Assembly (NCBI GenBank): GCA_964595655.1
Contig: CAZQQV010000047.1
Coordinates: forward strand, 1-11,387
DNA length: 11,387 nucleotides
Reading direction: 5' to 3'
From: Caldimicrobium sp964595655
GTDB lineage: Bacteria > Desulfobacterota > Thermodesulfobacteria > Thermodesulfobacteriales > Thermodesulfobacteriaceae
In this document: positions 1-6,774 of the stretch, piece after piece
Numbering within the stretch: position 1 is the first letter of the stretch
Layout of the letters: every line of letters begins with the position of its first letter
The notes under the pieces: model-generated
What the model was told of the DNA's origin: nothing
The model's input: the letters and a program-made list of their open reading frames with translations, nothing else
Databases searched by the model: none
Program-made: the position numbers and the translations under genes

Positions 1-1569
1 CTCCAAATTTTTTAATATTACAGGAATAATTTTCCCCAGGTCTTTGGCAGTGAAGCCAAAGGGCCCAAGCTTTTCTCTGAGAAATTTTCCAGCCATCCCG
101 TGAAGATAAACTGAAAGGGAAGCTGCCTCAAAAGGCGAATATCCCTGTGCAAGAAAGGCCCCAATCATACCTGAAAGAATATCTCCCATTCCACCCTGAG
201 ACATTCCAGGTTCATCAATGGAAGAAACAAAGATTTTTCCTTGCGGTTCACCAATCAAACTGTGTGGCCCTTTAAGAACAACTATAGCACCAGTAAGCTC
301 TACAAGCTCTTGAAGAGTGCCTAAGGGATCTTTTAAAACCTCAAAGGTTTCCACCTTTAGTAGCCTTGCTGCCTCCCCTGGGTGTGGTGTAATTATTTTA
401 GGGGCTGAGTATTTTTTTAGAAGTGAAAGATCCTTTGAAATAAGGGTTAAGGCATCTGCATCAAGCACAAGGGGAAGCTCTATTTTTTCCAGAAGTTCAA
501 AGAGCACCCTTTCTGGACCCTCCCCAAGCCCAAACCCAGGCCCAATAACAAGACTTCTCTTTCTTCTTAGGGCATCAAGAATAAAAGGGATAGCTTCTTC
601 TGAGACCTCGCCGTTTTTTTCGGGAAGACCAAGGGTTAAGACCTCAGGAAGCATGTTACAATAGACAGGCTGAAGGCTTTTTGTTGAGGCAAGGGTGACA
701 AGCCCTGCCCCTGCTTTTAAAGCCCCAAAGGCAGTAAGATAACCAGCTCCGCTTTTACCCTGACTTCCTGCAAGAATAAGCACATATCCTGCTCTTCCTT
801 TGTGAAAGAATCCCCTTCTTGGCTGATAAAGAGATCTTGCTACCTCTTCGTCAAGATATATCCTTTTGGGAATAAGCTCAGGAACATTATTTTTGAGATA
901 ATTCCAGGGATAACCAATAGGAATAACTTCAAGATGTCCGGCATATTCTTTTCCTGGATAAATAAGATGCCCTGCTTTATAACATTCAAAGGTTACTGTT
1001 AAATCTGCCTGAACTGCAACACCAAGGATTTGACCATTATCTGAAGAGATTCCCGAAGGAATGTCAATGGAGACAATCTTAAAGGTATAAACCTTTTTTA
1101 GAGATTTAAGGGAGAGAACAATTTCTTGGTAAAGCCCTTTTAAAGGTCTTTTTAATCCGGTTCCAAAAAGGGCATCAATTACAATGTCTGGTTTATAGTG
1201 CTTGAAAAAATCCTCAAAATCTTCAAGACGCAAAATTTTATGAAGGGAGATTCCAAGAGTCTTAAGAATATCAAGATTTTTTCTTGCCTCTTGAGAATAT
1301 TTTTCATCTTCTGAAAAGAGAAGAACCTCTACTTCATAGTTTTTTTCAGAAAGATATCTTGCGCATACAAAGCCATCTCCGCCGTTATTCCCCGGGCCAC
1401 AAAGAATTAAAACCTTTGAAAAGTTTTCAACAGGAAAATATTCAGATATTTTTTCTGCAACCCCAAGCCCAGCCCTTTCCATAAGAACTTCAGGAGGAAT
1501 ACCGAGCTTTTCAATGATAAATTTGTCAAGATTTTGCATCTCTTGAGAGGTAGCCACATATAAGGGCAT
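1..1569 (-). CDS. nnr: Bifunctional NAD(P)H-hydrate epimerase / ADP-dependent dehydratase (partial, 3' end missing)
   Basis: Repairs NAD(P)HX, the hydrated and inactive form of NAD(P)H: the N-terminal domain interconverts the R and S epimers and the C-terminal domain dehydrates the S epimer using ADP/ATP. The frame is open for 523 codons with no stop and leaves the window at base 1, so only a short C-terminal tail is missing. Seen: YjeF_N-type GPGNNGGDG at about residues 58-66 and SIDIPSG near 170; the kinase-like C-terminal domain starts near residue 225, with TPHPGEAARL (His396) and the signature GGMGDILSG at 459-467 (Asp463). The ATG directly follows the acpS stop (TGAATG, no gap). GAGAGG lies just upstream, inside acpS, so translation is probably coupled. 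It is the last visible gene of the acpP operon. The two-domain architecture is normal for bacteria, and pairing with acpS is seen elsewhere. Confidence 0.93.
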   Translation of the reverse strand, partial: MPLYVATSQEMQNLDKFIIEKLGIPPEVLMERAGLGVAEKISEYFPVENFSKVLILCGPGNNGGDGFVCARYLSEKNYEVEVLLFSEDEKYSQEARKNLDILKTLGISLHKILRLEDFEDFFKHYKPDIVIDALFGTGLKRPLKGLYQEIVLSLKSLKKVYTFKIVSIDIPSGISSDNGQILGVAVQADLTVTFECYKAGHLIYPGKEYAGHLEVIPIGYPWNYLKNNVPELIPKRIYLDEEVARSLYQPRRGFFHKGRAGYVLILAGSQGKSGAGYLTAFGALKAGAGLVTLASTKSLQPVYCNMLPEVLTLGLPEKNGEVSEEAIPFILDALRRKRSLVIGPGFGLGEGPERVLFELLEKIELPLVLDADALTLISKDLSLLKKYSAPKIITPHPGEAARLLKVETFEVLKDPLGTLQELVELTGAIVVLKGPHSLIGEPQGKIFVSSIDEPGMSQGGMGDILSGMIGAFLAQGYSPFEAASLSVYLHGMAGKFLREKLGPFGFTAKDLGKIIPVILKNLE

Positions 1570-1953
1570 TCAATCCTCTCCCCAAAGCTGAACTATAGCT
1601 ATAGTATAATTAAAATCATGGGATATGGAAAGATCTATTTTTTTTCCTCCCTTTTTTTTGAAAAGTTCTTCTGCAAGGCCAGAAAGCACTATACAAGGCC
1701 TTCCAGAGGTTTTATCTCGTAAAAGGGAAATTTCCTTGAAACGAAAGGGCCTATATCCCCCTAAGGCTTTATAAAAAGCCTCTTTTACAGCAAAGGCAGA
1801 AGATAAGGGAAAGGTAGGGTCCTTTTTTCTGAAGGCGTAGGCTATTTCTTCTTCTGTGAAGATTTTTTTTAAAAATCGTGTTTTATACCTTTCAAGTAAA
1901 TTTTTAATTCTAGGAACATAAACTATGTCTATCCCTACGCCGAGGGGATGCAT
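1570..1953 (-). CDS. acpS: Holo-[acyl-carrier-protein] synthase
   Basis: Transfers 4'-phosphopantetheine from CoA to the serine of acyl carrier protein, turning apo-ACP into holo-ACP in the cytoplasm. The protein is 127 aa, the usual AcpS length. Seen: the N-terminal GVGIDIV with Mg-binding Asp9, the VKEAFYKALGG motif with Glu58 and Lys62, and the C-terminal SISHD (residues 109-113) before a hydrophobic strand. The ATG lies one base after the rpiB stop (TAAAATG). There is no well-placed SD; the nearest purine run, AGAAGG, is about 15 nt away, so initiation probably depends on ribosomes ending rpiB. Its substrate is encoded three genes upstream in the same operon (acpP), so carrier and activator should be made together. 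The identification is firm; only start strength is unclear. Confidence 0.94.
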   Translation of the reverse strand: MHPLGVGIDIVYVPRIKNLLERYKTRFLKKIFTEEEIAYAFRKKDPTFPLSSAFAVKEAFYKALGGYRPFRFKEISLLRDKTSGRPCIVLSGLAEELFKKKGGKKIDLSISHDFNYTIAIVQLWGED

Positions 1954-1954
1954 T

Positions 1955-2401
1955 TTATTTAAAGGACCTTCTCAGTTCCTCAATGAGATTGAGTCTTCTT
2001 TCGTGGCGGCCACCTTCAAATTCCGTTGAAAGAAAGGTCTTTACTATTTCCACAGCCATGCCATCCCCGATAAGCCTTCCTCCAAGGACAAGCACATTGG
2101 CATTGTTGTGAAGCCTTGCCATTTTGGCAGAAAAGGGCTCATGACAGAGAGCAGCCCTAATCCCGGGAAAGCGGTTTGCAACAATACTCATTCCAATTCC
2201 CGTTCCGCAAATGAGTATCCCCCTTTCAGCCTCACCCTTTAAAATTTTCTCAATGGCTTTAAAGCCATACTCGGGATAATCCACAGATACTGCGGAATTT
2301 GTACCCACATCAAGAACTTCGTAACCTTCACTTATTAGAAAATCTTTAATTTTTTCTTTTAAAAAATACCCTGCATGGTCTGAAGCAATGACAATCTTCA
2401 T
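1955..2401 (-). CDS. rpiB: Ribose-5-phosphate isomerase B
   Basis: Interconverts ribose 5-phosphate and ribulose 5-phosphate in the non-oxidative pentose phosphate pathway. With the start chosen here the protein is 148 aa, the family's normal size. Seen: N-terminal KIVIASDHAG (Asp8, His9), active-site Cys65 in LICGTGIGMS, His98 in ARLHNNANVL, and the C-terminal GGRHERR. An in-frame ATG five codons upstream (2416) would overlap fabF by 13 bp, but that ATG touches the SD itself. GGGAGG at 2409-2414 sits 7 nt before the ATG at 2401, and family members begin at this methionine. The gap to the fabF stop is 2 nt. A lacA/lacB-type galactose-6-phosphate isomerase is unlikely given the fatty-acid operon context and absence of sugar genes. 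Confidence 0.94.
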   Translation of the reverse strand: MKIVIASDHAGYFLKEKIKDFLISEGYEVLDVGTNSAVSVDYPEYGFKAIEKILKGEAERGILICGTGIGMSIVANRFPGIRAALCHEPFSAKMARLHNNANVLVLGGRLIGDGMAVEIVKTFLSTEFEGGRHERRLNLIEELRRSFK

Positions 2402-2403
2402 TT

Positions 2404-3642
2404 TTATTCCTCCCATTTTTTGAAAACAAGGCAGGCATTGGTTCCGCCAAAGCCAAAGGCATTGGAGAGGGCAATTTTTATGTTTGCCCTTCTTGCCTGA
2501 TTGGGAACATAATCAAGGTCGCACTCAGGGTCAGGTTCTTCATAGTTAATGGTTGGCGGAACAATCCCTTCTTCAAGGGCTTTAACAGTGATAACTGCCT
2601 CAAGCCCTCCTGCCCCTCCAAGGAGATGCCCTGTCATGGATTTTGTTGAAGAGACCATAAGCTTATAAGCATGTTCTCCAAAGACCCTTTTTATAGCCTT
2701 GGTTTCGGAAACATCATTAAGAGGGGTACTTGTTCCATGGGCATTGATATAGTCAACCTCTTCGGGTTTTATGCCTGCATCAAGAAGGGCAAGTTCCATG
2801 CACTTGGCTGCTCCTTCTCCCTCTGGGGAGGGGGCTGTCATGTGATAGGCATCAGCATTGCATCCGTATCCAAGTAGCTCGGCATAAATTTTAGCTCCTC
2901 TTTTTTTGGCAAACTCAAGCTCTTCAAGAATAAGGATTCCACAGCCCTCTGCGATCACAAACCCGTCTCTTTTGGCATCAAAGGGCCTGCTTGCCTTTTC
3001 AGGCTCGTCATTTCTTGTTGAGAGGGCCTTCATAACAGAAAAGCCAGCAACTGTGAGAGGCGTTATGAGAGCCTCAGTGCCTCCGCAAATCATCACCTTG
3101 GCCTTGCCTTGCTGAATGATTCTTAAGGCCTCACCAATGGCGTGATTTCCTGCTGCACAGGCTGTGCAAACAGCAAGATTTGGCCCCTTGGCACCGTAAA
3201 GAATAGCCACTTGCCCTGCTGCCATATTGGGGATAATCATGGGAATAAAAAAGGGGGTAACCCTTTTATACCCCTTTTCGTCAAAGACCCTCGTATAATG
3301 TTCAATCTGCCCAACCCCTCCCATGCCAACCCCGATAATAACTCCTACTTCATCCCCAAGATCCTTTTTGGGAAGACCTGCATCCGTAAGTGCCATCTCC
3401 GTTGCAGCAATGGCATACTGAATAAAGGTATCCACTCGGGAGACAAGTTTAGCAGGCATAAATTCTTCAGGCTTAAAACCTTTGACCTCTCCTGCAATTT
3501 GACTGGGTAGATTGGAAGGATCAAATTTGGTAATCCTTGTTATACCTGATTCACCGGCAATAATTTTTTTCCAAGTCTCAGAAACACCTATTCCAAGGGG
3601 AGATAGGGCACCTAATCCTGTGACAACCACACGCTTTTTCAC
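2404..3642 (-). CDS. fabF: Beta-ketoacyl-ACP synthase II
   Basis: Condenses malonyl-ACP with a growing acyl-ACP in type II fatty acid synthesis (cytoplasm). The 412-aa protein is the standard FabF length. The thiolase-fold catalytic triad is visible: Cys162 in VCTACAAG, His302 in NAHGTSTPLND and His339 in STKSMTGHLLGGAGG, with Lys334 nearby; the C-terminal glycine-rich NAFGFGGTN is also present. The start is GTG at 3640-3642, 3 nt after the acpP stop; no ATG precedes it, and KKRVVVTGLG right after it is the expected N-terminus. Only a weak purine run (GAGTGGGG) lies upstream, so translation is probably coupled to acpP. acpP-fabF is the classic pairing. FabB is less likely than FabF given the length and overall sequence character. 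Confidence 0.96.
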   Translation of the reverse strand: MKKRVVVTGLGALSPLGIGVSETWKKIIAGESGITRITKFDPSNLPSQIAGEVKGFKPEEFMPAKLVSRVDTFIQYAIAATEMALTDAGLPKKDLGDEVGVIIGVGMGGVGQIEHYTRVFDEKGYKRVTPFFIPMIIPNMAAGQVAILYGAKGPNLAVCTACAAGNHAIGEALRIIQQGKAKVMICGGTEALITPLTVAGFSVMKALSTRNDEPEKASRPFDAKRDGFVIAEGCGILILEELEFAKKRGAKIYAELLGYGCNADAYHMTAPSPEGEGAAKCMELALLDAGIKPEEVDYINAHGTSTPLNDVSETKAIKRVFGEHAYKLMVSSTKSMTGHLLGGAGGLEAVITVKALEEGIVPPTINYEEPDPECDLDYVPNQARRANIKIALSNAFGFGGTNACLVFKKWEE

Positions 3643-3645
3643 GGT

Positions 3646-3879
3646 TTACCCCACTCTTTGTTTTACATATTCAATGACATCCTTTACAGTTCTCAATTTT
3701 TCTGCATCCTCATCAGGAACCTCCATGCCAAAGGCCTCTTCCATGGCCATAACAAGCTCAACAAGATCAAGGGAATCTGCCCCAAGATCGTCCACAAAAG
3801 AGGCCTCAGGTTTAATCTGATCCTTGGAAAGATTGAGTTTCTGAGCAATAATCTCAATCACCTTTTCCTCAACAGACAT
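3646..3879 (-). CDS. acpP: Acyl carrier protein
   Basis: Small acidic carrier that holds acyl chains as thioesters on a phosphopantetheine arm and passes them between fatty-acid, lipid A and related enzymes. It is 77 aa, typical for AcpP. Ser37 in the DDLGADSLDLVEL motif is the attachment site, and the helix after it carries the usual acidic face (MAMEEAFG). The ATG is preceded by a strong AAGGAGG six nucleotides away, the best SD of this operon, as expected for an abundant protein. It is the first gene of the minus-strand run, followed by fabF, rpiB, acpS and nnr with gaps of 0-3 nt. AcpS, which modifies Ser37, is encoded in the same transcript. Confidence 0.96.
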   Translation of the reverse strand: MSVEEKVIEIIAQKLNLSKDQIKPEASFVDDLGADSLDLVELVMAMEEAFGMEVPDEDAEKLRTVKDVIEYVKQRVG

Positions 3880-4029
3880 AAAACCCCTCCTTATGAAAGA
3901 TTTTTCCTCTTTTTTTACCAGATTTTTTCAAAAAAACAAGGAAATTTTATAGGGGATTTTATCCTAATTTTTGCTTGACAAATGAAATTTTTGGCGTAAA
4001 TTTAGGGCAAAACTTTTTGGGAGGAAGAC
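3880..4029. promoter_or_regulatory. Divergent intergenic region between acpP and rplM
   Basis: This 150-bp, strongly AT-rich stretch carries no gene and separates two operons that start in opposite directions. The rplM-side promoter is listed separately. For acpP, a minus-strand TATAAA (plus positions 3946-3951) is a possible -10, but no convincing -35 lies at 16-18 bp from it. The minus-strand hexamer TTGTCA (plus 3976-3981) overlaps the rplM -35 and has only TAAAAT 14 bp away, which is too close. The acpP promoter is therefore unresolved. Confidence 0.55.
3975..4002 (+). promoter_or_regulatory. Putative sigma70-type promoter for rplM-rpsI-argC-truA-aminotransferase
   Basis: A perfect -35 TTGACA at 3975-3980 is followed after 16 bp by TAAATT at 3997-4002 (4 of 6 matches to TATAAT). 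Transcription would begin around 4008-4010, giving a leader of about 20 nt with GGGAGG just ahead of the rplM ATG. That leaves no room for a long autoregulatory leader of the kind found at some ribosomal protein operons. The assignment rests on motif and position only. Confidence 0.5.
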
Positions 4030-4485
4030 ATGCCTTCTTTTCCATCTTTTTTGACAAAGCAGACCCCTTGGGTTAAAAAAGAGGAAGTTCAAAGAAAGTG
4101 GTATCTCATTGATGCCAAAAATCAAATTCTTGGAAGGCTTGCCTCAAAGATTGCCTATATGCTTCAGGGAAAGCATAGACCTGATTTTACCCCTCATGTG
4201 GATCAGGCTGATTTTTTTGTAATCATAAACGCTGATAAAATTAGACTTACCGGGAAAAAACTTGACCAAAAGGTTTATTGGCGTCACAGTGGATACATGG
4301 GAGGTCTCAAGCTTGAAACGGCAAGGCAACTTCTTGAAAAAAAACCGGAAATGCTTATCTACCTTGCTGTTAAAAGAATGCTTCCAAGAAATCGTATGAG
4401 AAAAAGGCTTCTTAAGAAACTTAAAATTTATGCTGGAGAAAATCATCCTCATCAAGCACAGAATCCACAGCCACTGGAAATTTAA
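4030..4485 (+). CDS. rplM: Large ribosomal subunit protein L13 (uL13)
   Basis: Component of the 50S subunit that binds 23S rRNA early in assembly. The 151-aa protein is slightly longer than the common 142-145 aa, with about seven extra N-terminal residues (MPSFPSFL...) before the conserved core. Seen: RKWYLIDAKNQILGRLAS, then GKHRPDFTPHVDQADFFVII, TGKK, and near the C-terminus the family signature VKRMLPRNRMRKRLLKKLKIYAG followed by HPHQAQNP. The ATG has GGGAGG upstream and lies about 20 nt after the predicted transcription start. It is first of a five-gene operon and is followed 17 nt later by rpsI, the nearly universal rplM-rpsI pair. Confidence 0.97.
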   Translation: MPSFPSFLTKQTPWVKKEEVQRKWYLIDAKNQILGRLASKIAYMLQGKHRPDFTPHVDQADFFVIINADKIRLTGKKLDQKVYWRHSGYMGGLKLETARQLLEKKPEMLIYLAVKRMLPRNRMRKRLLKKLKIYAGENHPHQAQNPQPLEI

Positions 4486-4502
4486 AGGAGGGATAGCAAA
4501 CT

Positions 4503-4895
4503 ATGGATAGAATTTATGCAACAGGCAAGAGAAAAACCGCTGTAGCCAGGGTCTGGATTATTCCTGGTGGAGAGGGAAAAGTCATTGTGAATGAGAAACC
4601 CTTTAGCGAGTATTTCAAAGATCACATTGTGGCAGAAGATGTTATTTATGCACCCTTTAGAGTGACGGGGCTTCTTGGAAAGTTTGATGTTATGTGCACA
4701 GTGTGTGGCGGTGGAAAAAGCGCCCAGGCTGAGGCTATTAGACACGGCATAGCAAGAGCCCTTGTGACCTATAATCCAGAACTTAAACCTATTCTTAAAA
4801 AGGCAGGTTATATTACCAGAGATCCCAGGGAAAAGGAGAGAAAGAAATACGGACTTCGCGGTGCAAGAAGGGGCCAGCAATACTCCAAGCGTTAG
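4503..4895 (+). CDS. rpsI: Small ribosomal subunit protein S9 (uS9)
   Basis: 30S protein whose basic C-terminal tail reaches toward the P-site tRNA. The length of 130 aa is standard. Seen: the N-terminal YATGKRKTAVARVW, the central GGGKSAQAEAIRHGIARAL, the RDPREKERKKYG segment and the diagnostic tail ending RGQQYSKR. AAAGGAGG upstream of the ATG gives a strong ribosome binding site. The stop TAG at 4893-4895 overlaps the weak SD of argC, so argC translation may be partly coupled to that of S9. Confidence 0.97.
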   Translation: MDRIYATGKRKTAVARVWIIPGGEGKVIVNEKPFSEYFKDHIVAEDVIYAPFRVTGLLGKFDVMCTVCGGGKSAQAEAIRHGIARALVTYNPELKPILKKAGYITRDPREKERKKYGLRGARRGQQYSKR

Positions 4896-4907
4896 GATTG
4901 TTCTTTC

Positions 4908-5942
4908 GTGATAAAAGCTGGAATAATTGGTGCAAGCGGATACACTGGTCTTGAGTTAATACGGCTTCTTGAAGGCCATCCTGAAGTTGAACTAAAGGTT
5001 ATTACCTCCCGGGATTATGCAGGAAAAACCTTAAAGGAAGCCTTTGGCTTTTCCGGGAGGTTTTCAAATCTTTCTTTTGAAGCCCCAGATCCTCTCAAAA
5101 TTTCTGAGAGGGTAGATGTAGTTTTTCTCTGTGTCCCCTCAGGAACTGCTCAAGATTTGGCCAAAATCTTTCTTGAAAAAGCTTTAAAAGTCATTGATTT
5201 GTCTGCAGATTTTCGATTTAAAGACCTAAGGCAATATGAAAAAACCTATAAGATAAATCACAAATTTCCAGAGCTTGCTGAAAGAGCAGTCTATGGTCTT
5301 TCAGAAATTTTTGCTGAAGAAATTAAAAGGGCAGACCTTATCGGAAATCCAGGGTGCTATCCTACCTCCATCCTTTTGCCTCTTCTTCCTCTTTTAAAAG
5401 AGGGGCTTATTGAAGGAGATTTCATTATTGCAGATTCCAAAAGTGGAACCTCTGGGGCTGGAAGAAAGGCGGAAAACTATTACAGTTTTTGTGAGGTAAA
5501 TGAAGATTTTAAAGCTTATAAAGTGGCAAGCCATAGACACACACCAGAGATGGAAGAAAAGCTCACATTGATATCTGGAAAACCAGTTAAACTTATTTTT
5601 ACTCCCCATCTTTTGTCCATAAATCGGGGAATACTTTCCACCCTTTATGTGAGGTTTAGAACCTCCCTTGAAGAAATTTATAGGTATCTTCAAGCATTTT
5701 ACAAGGAAAAGCCCTTTGTGGAAGTTCTTCCTCCTGGAAGCTATCCGAGGATTTCTGAGGTTAAAGGGACTAATCTTTGTAAAATTGCCCTTTTTGAGGA
5801 TAGGGAGAGGGGTTTTGGAATTATTATTTCTGTCATTGACAATTTAATAAAAGGGGCAAGCGGACAGGCTATTCAAAATATGAACCTTATGTTTGGTTTT
5901 CCTGAAGACCTTGGGCTTCCCAAGGCACCTATTTTTGTGTGA
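4908..5942 (+). CDS. argC: N-acetyl-gamma-glutamyl-phosphate reductase
   Basis: Reduces N-acetylglutamyl-5-phosphate to the semialdehyde with NADPH, the third step of arginine/ornithine synthesis. It is 344 aa, the usual size of the ArgC type without fusion. Seen: Rossmann motif GASGYTG at 8-14, catalytic Cys150 in GNPGCYPT, DSKSGTSGAGRK near 176-187, and SHRHTPE with His209/His211 near the active site. It starts with GTG at 4908; AGGA at 4894-4897, inside the rpsI stop region, is the only SD, at a rather long 10-nt spacing. The rpsI-argC junction is 12 nt. No other arg genes are visible here; to my knowledge the rplM-rpsI-argC order also occurs in Desulfobacterota-like genomes. Confidence 0.95.
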   Translation: MIKAGIIGASGYTGLELIRLLEGHPEVELKVITSRDYAGKTLKEAFGFSGRFSNLSFEAPDPLKISERVDVVFLCVPSGTAQDLAKIFLEKALKVIDLSADFRFKDLRQYEKTYKINHKFPELAERAVYGLSEIFAEEIKRADLIGNPGCYPTSILLPLLPLLKEGLIEGDFIIADSKSGTSGAGRKAENYYSFCEVNEDFKAYKVASHRHTPEMEEKLTLISGKPVKLIFTPHLLSINRGILSTLYVRFRTSLEEIYRYLQAFYKEKPFVEVLPPGSYPRISEVKGTNLCKIALFEDRERGFGIIISVIDNLIKGASGQAIQNMNLMFGFPEDLGLPKAPIFV

Positions 5943-5956
5943 AAATTTAAGTATCT

Positions 5957-6763
5957 ATGGGTGAACCTCTTGTTCGAAACATAAGGCTAACTCTTGCCTA
6001 TGATGGAACCCATTACCTTGGCTTTCAGATTCAGCCAAAGGGGCCAACCATTCAAGGGATTCTTCAGGAAATTTTGAGTCAAATCCTTGGACATAAGGTA
6101 AAAATTCGCTCAGCAGGAAGAACAGATTCAGGGGTTCATGCCCTCTGCCAGGTTGCACATTTCTTGACCACCTCAGATAAACCCCTTGAGGTTATCTTTC
6201 GTGCTTTGAATGGGCTTCTTCCGCGAGACATTTCAGTTTTGCAAGTTGAGGAGGTGGATTTTAAGTTCCATCCCCAGAGGGATGTTTTAAAAAAGACTTA
6301 TCAATACAATATCTACAATTATCCCATTAGAAATCCTTTACTTCGTCTTTATTCGCACTGGGTGCCAGAGCCCCTTGATGTTGAGGCAATGCGGGCTTGT
6401 TTGCCTGAAATTATTGGTACCAAGGATTTTGCAAGTTTTAGAAAGGCTGGAACGGATGTAAAAACCACAGTGAGAACCATATACTCAGCAGAATTTAAGT
6501 GGTCAGAGTGTTTCAAGCATTTATTAATATTTGAAATCACTGGAAAGGGCTTTATGCGCTACATGGTGAGAAATATCGTTGGGGCATTGCTTGAAGTGGG
6601 GAAGGGAAAACTTACCCTGGTAGATTTTAAGAGAATCCTTGAGGCAAGAGATAGAACTGTTGCACCTCCTCCAGCTCCCCCTCAGGGATTAATCCTAAAA
6701 CACATAGAATATAAAGAGGTGAAAGTAATAGATAGATATCCGCCATACAAAGTAGAAATATGA
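5957..6763 (+). CDS. truA: tRNA pseudouridine(38-40) synthase
   Basis: Isomerises uridine to pseudouridine at positions 38, 39 and 40 of the tRNA anticodon arm. The 268-aa length is normal for TruA. Seen: LTLAYDGTHYLGFQIQP near the N-terminus, catalytic Asp57 in AGRTDSGVHA, the later FASFRKAG, and the C-terminal GFMRYMVRNIVGALLEVGKG, all family signatures. It lies 14 nt after argC. The ATG at 5957 has no clear SD, so translation may depend on coupling. Its TGA stop overlaps an ATG (ATGA) of the next frame, although the next gene probably starts 15 nt downstream of that ATG. Confidence 0.95.
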   Translation: MGEPLVRNIRLTLAYDGTHYLGFQIQPKGPTIQGILQEILSQILGHKVKIRSAGRTDSGVHALCQVAHFLTTSDKPLEVIFRALNGLLPRDISVLQVEEVDFKFHPQRDVLKKTYQYNIYNYPIRNPLLRLYSHWVPEPLDVEAMRACLPEIIGTKDFASFRKAGTDVKTTVRTIYSAEFKWSECFKHLLIFEITGKGFMRYMVRNIVGALLEVGKGKLTLVDFKRILEARDRTVAPPPAPPQGLILKHIEYKEVKVIDRYPPYKVEI

Positions 6764-6774
6764 CGGAGGGAGAC

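Noticed and set aside
317..1484. Plus-strand open frames (115, 66 and 66 codons) opposite nnr
   Set aside because: They are antisense to a continuous 523-codon frame with clear NnrE and NnrD motifs; their translations show low-complexity Ser/Phe-rich sequence and no family features.
2402..2416. Upstream ATG for rpiB (adds MGGIK)
   Set aside because: That ATG adjoins the GGGAGG SD itself, and the methionine at 2401 matches the family N-terminus.
2671..3820. Several plus-strand open frames of 68-122 codons across fabF and acpP
   Set aside because: They are mirror frames of well-conserved fabF and acpP with no SD, motifs or operon logic.
4144..4880. Minus-strand frames of 103 and 132 codons opposite rplM and rpsI
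   Set aside because: They lie wholly inside firmly identified ribosomal protein genes and show no recognisable domain.
6760..6774. ATGA overlap start for the aminotransferase
   Set aside because: The SD GGAGGG at 6765-6770 serves the ATG at 6775, which gives the conserved N-terminus; the first five codons are probably untranslated.
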